A stretch of 64,000 nt of DNA from Inonotus obliquus. Lineage: Eukaryota; Basidiomycota; Agaricomycetes; Hymenochaetales; Hymenochaetaceae. Shown piece after piece: positions 34,880-44,683 of the stretch (its first letter is position 1; each line of letters begins with the position of its first letter). Below the pieces are notes generated by a model. The model did no database searches. It saw only the letters and a list, made by a program, of their open reading frames with translations, and was not told where the DNA came from. The stretch is from NCBI GenBank assembly GCA_032164295.1, contig JAJHTX010000002.1, forward strand, positions 248,001 through 312,000, read 5' to 3'. Position numbers and translations under genes: made by a program.

Positions 34880-35300
34880 CAAAAGTAACCCTCGGTGCAA
34901 GCCAATGATTCTGGATGGAGACCGGTAGATTGTGCTGAGGGGTTATAGTGACTGAATGCATGTATACTACAAACCGCTAAATGTGATAATCCCGAGACTA
35001 GACTAGTACTCATATGATCATGACCATGATTCAGTGAGGTCGCATCTGTTTAGTCGTGAGCTTTGCTACAAAGCATCAAGTCATTGCTAGTATGATTTAC
35101 ATTTGCTGCCTTTCTTTGTGTTGCTGACGCGATAAGACAATTGAGGGGTAACACGGTGAAGTGAGATCACCCTTTCTCTTGAGACTCGTATCGCAAGAGT
35201 ACTGGTGAGAGAGGCAGAATGAAGCCTGTTAGCATTCTTGGTGCCTGCCAACCTGTTCGGGAGGAGGGCTTGAGAATCGCTGCGCATCTATTCGTACCGT
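34880..35300 (+). repeat. Conserved 3' flank of variable-core locus 1
   Basis: Aligns with 54,339-54,740: CTGGATGGA...GGTAGATTGTGCT, CATATGATCATGACCATGATT, TTGCTACAAAGCA and TTTCTTTGTGNTG occur in the same order in both. It probably includes the 3' untranslated region. Confidence 0.6.
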
Positions 35301-36339
35301 GCATGTTATGCGCGTTCCAGATGGAACGAGGAATGACGAACCTGCACTTCAGACTGTATAAGCATGTTGACTCGCAGCTACTCATTTAGCTTCAAAGCAA
35401 TTCACACAGATAAGAACCCCAGGCAGTAATGAATTCCGAGAATAGAGAAGGACAATGTCTGAATCCAGGTCTCGATGGATAGCCTAGGTTAGTCTAGATG
35501 GAGCTATAGAAGAAGGATGGATTGCAATTCGCGCACACGAACTCGTGCGCACCTGAAATCTAAAATTTCCCGAGTCAGATAATGGAAATGTTGCGGAAAT
35601 ATATTATACAGAGGATATTTACTTACCTTCGCTGTAGCTATTTTTGACTAGAACACGTGTAAAGATAACATTATCCCGTCAGTTATTTCGCCCCAACCCT
35701 ACCGTGGTCTTCCGCTTGCCCGATGGAGGAGCGAATATCGAAGAGAGTACATTTCTCACCACAAGGTGGAAATCATCCAGAATAGTCCTCGACAAGAGAG
35801 AGATAGATGAGAGAACAATGAGCTGTTTCGGCAAGTGCGAGAAATCGAGATACACACCTTATGCTCCCTGAGTGAAAGCTTTTACTTGTTAGCCAGTATC
35901 TCATTTATCACATTTTTCAAAACCATCTGCCGAGTTTACAACTGAGGCAAGGCCGACTGGTAGAATGACACCGAATGAAGGAAGATATTGCGATGTGAGC
36001 TAGTAATCGGGAGTACCAGGATGGGATGAATAGTGGACAAGAGCACATGTGAATTTCAGATTTCGTGCCAGTACCAGTAGGACCACAAGTGAGTTAGCTG
36101 ACGATCAGTACTAGTGTATTTTTTGGGATATGTGAATGTGAGAAAAACCCGATTACATAATTAATTCACCCAGTCAGACACGAGCCTTGATAATAAACAG
36201 TACCGACACCATAGACATCGCAGAGATGATCTCGGAAGGTACAATTGATACAAGAGTGTCCCGAGGAGAACGACACGTGTTTCGGATTTCAGTTGTGTTG
36301 TCGGACTCTCAAGTACGTATATCTAAACCGTCGACATCC
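35301..36339. other. Spacer with short dispersed repeat
   Basis: Contains the 28 bp word shared with 28,675 (at about 35,944-35,973). No gene is supported; a minus-strand continuation of the interrupted gag was looked for at 36,240-36,339 and not found. Confidence 0.4.
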
Positions 36340-36356
36340 TGTTAGGACCAGTGCGG
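36340..36356 (+). repeat. Outer end of left inverted-repeat arm
   Basis: TGTTAGGACCAGTGCGG; its exact reverse complement ends the right arm at 43,289-43,305. TG start and matching end suggest an LTR terminus. In the left arm it is cut off from the rest by the insert at 36,357-38,103. Confidence 0.6.
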
Positions 36357-38103
36357 TGAATGTGCGAGAACACGGCCGGTATCAGAAGTACCGGACGAGG
36401 GGGATACAATTTAGATATGTTGGGAGGGCCGGTACGTGGCGGTACTAAGTTGTACAGTCACAGACAAGTCGTCAAGAGAGAATAGTAGGGCCTGGCTGGA
36501 TTGATGAGTACAGGAGGCTATAGGTGACCACTCAAGAGGCGAGGTATCAGGAGACGATCGATACCGAGACGAATCCGTCGATACTGAGTTGTCTGGTGTC
36601 TGGTATCACGGTAGAGAGGACGAAGCAGTAGAGAAAGCAAGCTGAGGAGGTGTTTCTGATGGGACTGGTCGTGAGACGAGAGGCAAGGGCGACGAAGACG
36701 AAAACGATGACTACCGGTATCGATACCGGTGACTACGAGACGAGACGAACGAACAGGGACTTGAACGAGATGAGCAAAACCCGGACCTTCACTCTGGAAG
36801 TTCCTCTCAGATTAGCTGCTTTGCTACAGTAGAACATGCAGGCTATAAATACCATAATACCGTAGCCATTCAAGATACCAAATGGGGGGTTTTTACAAGT
36901 CGAATCGTACCGTAATCCGGTACAAGAAATGGAACATAAAGTCGAATTGAATGTAAAATTATAATCAGGGGAAACATAAGATGATGAATGAATAAGAAGT
37001 TTTATCAGGGGGTAGCTAAGAATAGGGTGGGACGAGACAAGAACCCAATGAAAACTCACGACAAGTGATACCGAGGTAGGGCGGCGATACCGACGTTGAC
37101 CAGCGCTAAAATAAGGACGTGTCTCAAGCTACCGCATGGGTGCTCCTGGCGATGTCCCTGTCGTAGGAGAAGCATGTCATCCTGATTTACCTTTGTTCCG
37201 GTATCATGATCCGTGCGGCGTCAGTCTGGGCGTCTACCGATCGATCGGACGACGTGCTCCGATGTTGACGTGTTGGTACAACCCAACCTTGGCAATGGGG
37301 TACTCTACCGCTCGGTACCAATCAGTACCCTGGGATCATCCCTGAGCATCAGCGAGATCGCTCGAGCCCCTCGATATCGATCGGTACGCGTTGCCTGACT
37401 CGACTGGGCATTGCTTGGCTTCCCCTCCGAGTCGGATCGATGGCCTCCTCCGAGATCGAAGCAGCGTACAGCGGACTTGATTCATTTCCCAACCTTCCTC
37501 TCGACGTAGATCTCCGAGGGCGTGGTCTCGACCTAGCACACGTTACGAACTCCGGTACCGGAGCAGACCATCGGTATCAACACCGGTATCGTCGGTATCG
37601 ATGCATGGCAGTTCAGAAGGGCATACCGTTGGACTTGGAGCTTCGACCATGATCCAACTCTTCGCAGCAACGTATGGCATACCGATCGCAGCTTTGTGGG
37701 CCTTTTCCTCTGGTATGGGCTGTCGAGAGCGTAGTATCGACTAGACGTGGACTATTAAGCGTCGGTATCAGGATGGGTGGACGGTACGGTATCGGTATCA
37801 TCGGTATCGAAGTCTGGTGGTTCGGTACTGTGATGGAAGATGGGCGTAGGGATTGGTGATTCGGTATTGGCGCAGAAGTCTGGCTAAACGTATGCAGGAC
37901 CAGTTCTCAATCATTCTTAGCCTTGTCGAATCGCAGAAGGCTCGTACTTTGTTGGAACCGCAGGCGTAGATAGGACGGCAGAAGTACCGTGGTCCGAAGA
38001 GAAGTAAGAAGCAGTAGAATCGCAGAAGTATTGTTAATTGGAAGAAGCGGTAGAATCGCAGAATTAAGCCCATATCGATTGTAGCCTCCGGTATTACTCT
38101 TTA
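36357..38103. mobile_element. 1.75 kb insertion in left inverted-repeat arm, unidentified
   Basis: The insert separates GCGG (36,353-36,356) from GCGG (38,104-38,107), whereas the right arm has a single uninterrupted GCGG at that point, so a 4 bp duplication is visible. It is rich in CGGTATCG/CCGGTATC words in both orientations, including the palindrome CCGGTATCGATACCGG near 36,715, and GAATCGCAGAAGTA near 37,930-38,060. A TATAAATACC box occurs near 36,843. No clear terminal inverted repeat or coding sequence was found. The boundaries come only from the comparison with the right arm. Confidence 0.45.
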
Positions 38104-39563
38104 GCGGATCGGATCAGCAGACCAACATTGATCGACCGATCAACACGATCGACGCACCAGAACAAGTCCACTCACTCCGGCAATATTCACAGCCCGTCTT
38201 GATAAGTGATGGGAAGTGCGAGGCGGTGCTTTGTAGAGCAGAGTAGCAACAGTACTTAGTCGGGGTCAAGGGACCGGCCGGACACTAGTACCGATGATAA
38301 GAGTGGTAGCGAAGAAGAGAAGCTTTGTGGGGCTTCTTTGTATTCACTAGTACAGAAGAATTTTGCTGAGGGACATAGCCACCCTCGCTTGGCCTATTTA
38401 TACCCGAAGCTTCTATCTATTGAGTTGCCTGGGCTTCCTCGGGCACAGCCTCCTGATCTTTCTGAGCATAGCCCCTATCTTGTCCGATACCCCGCAATCT
38501 CCAATCGGGTGGCGATGCACTTCCGATTTCCTCCTGCAATCTTCCAGATCCTTCGATATGACTTTATACCTGGTCAGTGCATGGCAATCACGCCATCACC
38601 GGCCAATCCTGTGGCTGTGTGGAGCTCCATGCCTTCTGTACTGCCACGTCAGTCCTTCTCAAATGTTCCTTATGATGTTATGCACAGCAATTCAAACAGT
38701 CTGCCATGTCTTCATCTTCTGCAGGTGCTGCTGGGCCATTCGGCTGTCTCGGTTGACTCGGGCTTCCTCCCTCAATAGGATTAGCTCGATTATCAATCAC
38801 TGGAGCGGCGGGCCTATATGGTTCTGCCTGTACTATGGTAGGTAACCCAGTCCGCCAGATCGTCGCTCGGCGATATCTGTCGGGTATCCGTATCTCCATT
38901 CCTTGCACCTGATCGCCATTGATTCCTTCCATGACGAAGGTTAAGATCGCCCCGTTGATCCGTTCCCTCGGTTGAGAGATTTCCAATGCTATCATCTCTG
39001 GTAGTTGATTCTGCTCCGATTTCCATCGTGCTACTATGTTGCCAAATAGATTATTGCGTAGTGCTTGATGTTCTCTTGTAGCTTCCGCATGTACTGGCCA
39101 GTCGAGTTGTATTGCCACTCGTCGGCATAGCTGGGAATGTATCGATCTTCTTGTCCATGCTATTACACCTGCATTCGCAATGTAGTGTAACCCCCTTCCT
39201 GACCAAACCGTAACTTCGTGCAAGTATGCATTTAGTGTAGGTGTGAACAATGGTTGAGTTGTTTCTGCAACCGTTGACCAATGGTGGTTGGTTCAAATTG
39301 AGTAAGGTTCATGTCGAAGCATATGGTTGACTGCGTCCTCGAGTATCCATGTCTGCAGTATCCATGCTTCCTCATGTGCCCATTCACAGAACCGGCATAT
39401 TGGTGTATTGATTTGTCCTGGTAATGTCGAGCCCCAGGGACAATAGCGTGTGCGTGTATAATATGTTCGATCGAATTGTCTTTCCATGTCTGATGATCGT
39501 GGGAATTTATCGGGTTGTAGCGTCTCTAGATCTGCATGCCAAATAAGTCAATTTCTTCTGACA
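38104..39563 (-). repeat. Left arm of large inverted repeat (1460 bp)
   Basis: The reverse complement of 41,833-43,292, with few mismatches. It carries, on the minus strand, an ORF followed by an LTR-like promoter (TATAAATAGG, about 38,391-38,400) and the outer end. The inner edge is sharp: both arms match up to TCTGACA and differ immediately after. Confidence 0.85.
38678..39523 (-). CDS. Retroelement-like ORF in left arm, in-frame TGA
   Basis: Minus-strand frame with MERQFDRTYYTRTRYCPWGS, IQTP-type cysteine word CRFCEWAHEEAW, then a TGA after HEPYSI (39,293), and further in the same frame LHYIANAGVIAWTRRSIHS, ALRNNLFGNIVARWKSEQ and a Pro-rich acidic end AAPAEDEDMADCLNCCA. The 190-residue downstream part differs from the right-arm copy at about 8 positions. 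No known gag, protease or integrase motif is seen. The position just before an LTR-like end suggests a retroelement-encoded protein or passenger. Confidence 0.45.
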
Positions 39564-40298
39564 GTATGCCAGCCTGCAAACTGTAATTTCACCTGCACGA
39601 TTCGCGTGCGTCTGTGATTGCCTAAAGTCGGAGAGTCTCAATGATGTAATTGCCTGTGCAATGCTCAATTTCTGGGAATTACCAGAGATTTCTGTATCGA
39701 CATCATCTGATACCATGACTCCTATAGTATAATATTGGTTTCTTTATTCGTGTATAGTACATATTACTATATTACTATATAGTGCGTGTATCCGCAATCC
39801 ACAGATACAGATGCACACGTGTTGTACATGAGAAAGGGAGTGTCATGGTCATGGTCATTTCAATACCCATACACGATGACCGACACGTCGTGTAATAGCA
39901 TCATAAACATCGTATTTAGATCATACAGTACGTCAGTCGAAAACCCGTTCACTTTTTGGATCAAGACGATCTTCCGCATCCCATCCCATCTCATCTGAAT
40001 TCACAGCATGGTCATACGGACACAGGCCAGATAGGCAAAAATTGAGAAGTGGGATTCTCAGAATCCCACCTCTGACGAGAATAAGCAGTAATTACATACA
40101 ATCATAATATACGCACGCATGTATTGTATTGTGTTCGGTACTAGAAATGAATGTAAAGAGGATCAGCAAAACAGCTAAACAGTAAACGGTCTTACAGCTA
40201 AAAGAAACTTAAATATAGCCTGTTTCCAAGCGCAGCCAGGCTAGCAACTAGGACATTGATTCCGTAAGGGTGTGGAGGTCGCACTTTGAAGCTTGCTG
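39564..40298. repeat. Captured intergenic segment inside the palindrome
   Basis: From about 39,615 to 39,960 the sequence is a diverged, same-orientation copy of about 63,395-63,860, the DNA downstream of the 716-residue gene: GTGCAATGCTCA, TGACTCCTATA, TTTCTT(T/C)ATTCGTGT, ATTACTATATAGT, and GAGTGTCATGGTC / GAGCGTCATGGTC occur in the same order. The remaining part up to 40,298 shows nothing recognisable. Confidence 0.55.
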
Positions 40299-40961
40299 TA
40301 CAGTAATTCACCATTCCTTTGAACACCACCCCTCCTTTGAACACCTGGCATTTTCTCCCGCAATTCTCCATCTTTTCGCCTGAAAAAATAACATCACATT
40401 CCAACTTATGTGGTCTACTCTCATATAAATGTTTGTAGAATTTGGTTAAGTAGTTAAATGTCAAAAAAATCGACATTGCAAGAATCAGAGCAATTTCTAA
40501 CCATGTTCCTCCATCCAAATCTCCTCAAATCATAACATGCAGAGTTTTGGGAGATCTGGGCTATGATTCATATTATACAGTATCTCATGTGCACATTCCA
40601 TGTTCTCCGAAGCAATTTGGACAAGAATTGTGATTTCTATGTAGCAGACAATTGTCACAAGTCATAGTTTCTTGTGTTAAGTAAGAAAATTAGATGACGT
40701 AAAGTGTTACTTGCCGAGACAGGGGTAACAAATTGATTAGGCGACGGGGTGTTCAAAGGAGTGGTTTTTGGTCCAAAATCTCTCCGTTTTTCTTTTCTCT
40801 GTATTAATCTAACCGGTCCTTTCCAGACATTGAAAAAATTCGCTCAAGTACGTCTCAGTGTGCCATTTTGATACATGAAATAAAATGTGCAAATAGTTGA
40901 GGGGGAGAGGTCATGCAAATGAAAAAGTAATTGGTGTTCAAAGGAATGGTGAATTACTGTA
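40299..40961. mobile_element. Tc1/mariner-like MITE, ~660 bp
   Basis: Perfect terminal inverted repeats of about 28 bp, beginning CAGTAATTCACCATTCC and ending on GAACACC, flanked by TA at both ends (40,299-40,300 and 40,960-40,961). TA duplication and a CAGT start fit Tc1/mariner. The word CCTTTGAACACC recurs inside the left end (40,332) and, inverted, near 40,748. A 106-codon minus-strand frame (40,198-40,518) overlaps the left end but has no transposase motif and is not called as a gene. Confidence 0.75.
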
Positions 40962-41832
40962 TACTTCGAAAAGGCGTGTACCGCGGGCATTCAATCATCA
41001 GTCATCGGACACTTCAATCTAGAGCCCAGTGCTTAGGACTCAAGGGATTGAATCTTTGTTGACCTAGCGACTGAATCATTTATACGATGAATGACCATCG
41101 CTTTGATGGTGTGGTTGAGCTTCGAAAGAGCAGATCATTTAGACGTACGTACCGTATTCTTACCCTAGATGTCGATCATTGGACGTCTCATTCAGAAGCC
41201 AGAAAACTTTGAATGTGTAAAATGCTAATGTATGTTGAGAGCAATTGCCAGATTGACGGTCAAGGTTCATCATTACGAGGAGACGTCAAAAAATAAACGG
41301 CGAGTCTGGGTACCCACGAAAGCAGACTGTGAGAAATAAGATTGCTTGGTCGTCAAGGTTATCCAATGGTCGACTGTGACTGCTACCCTCTGGATCAGCA
41401 GAGTCTGAGGACGACAGTGTTGGCAAGAAAGTGAAAAGGAGGTTGGTTATAGCAGGTCCGAGGGTATCCTGTGAATCCATTTAAGCAATAAGCAATAAAG
41501 AGGTGATCAGTGTTGACAATAGTGGCAGGAAAGAGATTCAACACAATGGGTGCAATAGCAATGGTCTTCGGCATCTGTCCATCTGTCCATCCATCCGCCC
41601 ATTGATCATTCTGCGGACATTCGGGCGAAGAGTACCTGTAGTCAACGTCTTAATGTTCAGATAAAATTGTAGAATCGCAGAATCGCGAGGCTGGGCATGG
41701 ATCTCCGTTTTTTGAAGAGTCAACTGAGACGATACCTCTCCGCCTTTCTATCATCCTGCTCTCGGTTCCAATTCAAGCTGCTGCGGTTGTACATAATTCA
41801 GGAAGTAAGCAAGTTTTGTAATGACTCGGATG
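40962..41832. other. Inner spacer of the palindrome
   Basis: No gene is supported. The word TAGAATCGCAGAA at 41,669 also occurs near 38,009 and 38,049 in the insert at 36,357-38,103. Confidence 0.35.
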
Positions 41833-43305
41833 TGTCAGAAGAAATTGACTTATTTGGCATGCAGATCCAGAGATGCTACAACCCGATAAATTCCCACGAA
41901 CATCAGACATGGAAAGACAATTCGATCGAACATACTATACACGCACACGCTATTGTCCCTGGGGCTCGACATTACCAGGACAAATCGATACACCAATATG
42001 CCAGTTCTGTGATTGGGCACATGAGGAAGCATGGATACTGCAGACATGGATACTCAAGGACGCAGTCAACCATATGCTTCGACATGAACCTTACTCAATT
42101 TGAACCAACCACCATTGGTCAACGGTTGCAGAAACAACTCAACCATTGTTCACACTTACACTAAATGCATACTTGCACGAAGTTACGGTTTGGTCAGGAA
42201 GGGGGTTACACTACATTGCGAATGCAGGTGTAATAGCATGGACAAGAAGATCAATACATTCCCAGCTATGCCGACGAGTGGCAATACAACTCGACTGGCC
42301 AATACATGCAGAAGCTACAAGAGAACATCAAGCACTACGCAATAATCTATTTGGCAACATAGTGGCACGATGGAAATCGGAGCAGAATCAACTACCAGAG
42401 ATGATAGCATTGGAAATCTCTCAACCGAGGGAACGGATCAACGGGGCGATCTTAACCTTCGTCATGGAAGGAATCAATGGCGATCAGGTGCAAGGAACGG
42501 AGATACGGATACCCGACGGATATCGCCGAGCGACGATCTGGCGGACTGGGTTACCTGCCATAGTACAGGCAGAACCATATAGGCCCGCCGCTCCGGTGAT
42601 TGATAATCAAGCTAATCCTATTGAGGGAGGAAGCCCGAGTCAACCGAGACAGCCGAACGGCCCAGCAGCGCCTGCAGAAGATGAAGACATGGCAGACTGT
42701 TCGAGTTGCTGTGCATGACATCATAAGGAACATTTGAGAAGGACTGACGTAGCAGTGTGGAAGGCACGGAGCTCCACACAGCCACAGGATTGGCCAGTGA
42801 TGGCGTGATTGCCGTGCACTGACCAGGTATGAAGTCATATCGAAGGATCTGGAAGATTGCAGGAGGAAATCGGAAGTGCATCGCCACCCGATTGGAGATT
42901 GCGGGGTATCGGACAAGATAGGGGCTGTGCTCGGAAAGATCAGGAGGCTGTGCCCGAGGGAGCCTGGGTAACTCAATAGATAGAAGCTTCGGGTATAAAT
43001 AGGCCAAGCGAGGGTGGCTATGTCCCTCAGCAAAATTCTTCTGTACTAGTGAATACAAAGAAGCCCCACAAAGCTTCTCTTCTTCGCTACCACTCTTATC
43101 ATCGGTACTAGTGTCCGGCCGGTCCCTTGACCCCGACTAAGTACTGTTGCTACTCTGCTCTACAAAGCACCGCCTCGCACTTCCCATCACTTATCAAGAC
43201 GGACTGCGAATATTGCCGGAGTGAGTGGACTTGTTCTGGTGCGTTGATCGTGTTGATCGGGCGATCAATGTCAGTCTGCTGATCCGATCCGCACTGGTCC
43301 TAACA
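41833..43305 (+). repeat. Right arm of large inverted repeat with LTR-like end
   Basis: 1460 bp (to 43,292) match the left arm in inverse orientation, plus 13 bp to the outer end GGTCCTAACA (43,305), which is continuous here. After the ORF, a GGGTATAAATAGG promoter (42,991-43,003) is followed by ~300 bp to the end, a layout like U3-R-U5 of an LTR. The end lies inside the gag reading frame of another retroelement (43,306-44,170), so the structure was inserted there. Confidence 0.7.
41873..42718 (+). CDS. Retroelement-like ORF in right arm, in-frame TGA
   Basis: Right-arm partner of the ORF at 38,678-39,523. It starts MLQPDKFPRTSDMERQFDR, has CQFCDWAHEEAW, an in-frame TGA at 42,101, then runs without interruption through LHYIANAGVIAWTRRSIHS to EDEDMADCSSCCA at 42,718. 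The TGA occurs at the same codon in both arms. Unidentified; a gag-like or accessory protein of a non-autonomous LTR element is the best guess. Confidence 0.45.
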
Positions 43306-44170
43306 GACGGCTAGCGCTTTCGCTTTCCATTCGTCATATTTCACTGGTACCTTTTCCGCTCGCATCACTCCTCGAAGGACGTCAGGGTTGACCGCCTGTT
43401 CCAGACAATGGATGAGAACAGCGTTGTGCTCCTCCTTGACAAGTCCCGCTGAGATCCTTAGTTGTTCAAAGATGTCGAAGAATTCGTCAGCTGTGCGATG
43501 TCCTTGTACTTCTGTGTAAATCCGTTCCAGCGCTTTAGATGCTCTGTGAGGATCTCTGAAAGATGGGTCGAGGGCTTCAATAAACTTCCCGAAGTCATTA
43601 GGGATGGTTGAACTTCCATCAGCTGCAGTGTTTTGGTCGATATAGTTTTGTGCCCATGTCGAAGCTCGTCCTAACTTTAGATAAGATAACACGAACTTGA
43701 TTTGGTTGACGTCTGTTCCAAACCTCCCTGGATTCTCCGAGATGTACAATATGAACTCCCGACGGAAGTCCTCATATTCGTTGCCTCCATGATACTGTCT
43801 TGGCTTATCGACAGATGGATTGTCTGTTGACACTGTTGCTGGTGCATTCATTGATGTCCTTGGTTGTCCGACTCCTGCCTGTGCCAGGGCCTGGGCAACA
43901 ATCACTGCTATTACATCGGCCATGAGGTGCGACATTTCGTCTTCAGGAGGTTCAACGTCAATGGGATCTTCTTTGAGGGAGGGTGGAACGGGTTCGTGTG
44001 TCGATGGCGGTCTAGATATAATACCTTGAGGAAGATCGAATGCTCCTCCCGAGAGTCTCTCAGGTTCTTCACGGGCTGAGAACCTTGCAGCTGTTGATGA
44101 TGTGGGGGCGAACAATGATATAGGGGCTGGGACAGTAGTCGGTTCATGTGTCCAGTTGTCCTTCCCTTAG
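43300..44170 (-). pseudogene. Truncated Ty3/gypsy gag
   Basis: A minus-strand frame, open from about 44,170, with a capsid-like region: [57 protein letters not shown] and ending EWKAKALAV at the boundary of the inverted-repeat structure; the last codon and stop come from that structure. The capsid words match those in the gag of the complete element ([20 protein letters not shown]), so it belongs to a related Ty3/gypsy family. No zinc knuckle remains. No in-frame ATG is seen, so the 5' end is also damaged or spliced. Confidence 0.7.
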
Positions 44171-44218
44171 TCCCAAACTATTTGTTGTTCCCTTCCAGTA
44201 TTTGTCGTATAGTAGAAC

Positions 44219-44670
44219 TGTTACGCCTTGCGCAGTCAGAGACGTCGATCACTGGATCAGAGGCGTCGACGAGCAAGAAGACGAGCTACCACTTAATCAC
44301 AAGAGACCGGAGTCTGCGACGTAGGTGATAGTACTAGATTAGAACGCCTATCTAATATACAGGTATCATACGACTTACCTGCGACGTAGGTGATAGTACT
44401 AGAACAAGAGAGTGGGGAAACCCTAACTCTCTGATCCAGTCTTATATACACAGATGTCGCGGGAAAGCTTTACATAAACTGTACAGTATAAACAAAGACA
44501 AACAGAAACAAAGGAAGAAAGGGAATGGTGGGATAAAGTTGTTATAGATTGTGATTAGCTAAGCCAGTAGGGATTAATTGAAAGAACGTGGTTAAAATGA
44601 AAGTAAATATGCATCGACGAAATAGAAAGAAAGGCCGTATGAGGAAGAAAGGAAAAAAGACGTCGTAACA
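44219..44670 (-). repeat. 3' LTR of the chromovirus
   Basis: 452 bp, TG...CA bounded. In the sense direction it has TATATAAG (44,441-44,448) and, 35 nt further, ACTCTCTTGTT (44,403-44,413), the inferred start of R. A 25 bp direct repeat lies at 44,314-44,338 and 44,379-44,403, both downstream of that start. Confidence 0.95.
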
Positions 44671-44683
44671 TCACCCCCCCCTT
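44671..44683 (-). other. Polypurine tract
   Basis: In the sense direction AAGGGGGGGGTGA directly precedes the 3' LTR. This is the expected plus-strand primer of reverse transcription. Confidence 0.8.

Noticed and set aside
38338..38845. Two long plus-strand frames in the left palindrome arm (also 42,551-43,058 minus)
   Set aside because: They are shadows of the opposite-strand ORF and LTR-like region; both arms show them only because the arms are near-identical.
40198..40518. 106-codon minus-strand frame with a hydrophobic start
   Set aside because: It runs through the terminal inverted repeat of the mariner-like MITE and has no transposase motif; openness is probably incidental.
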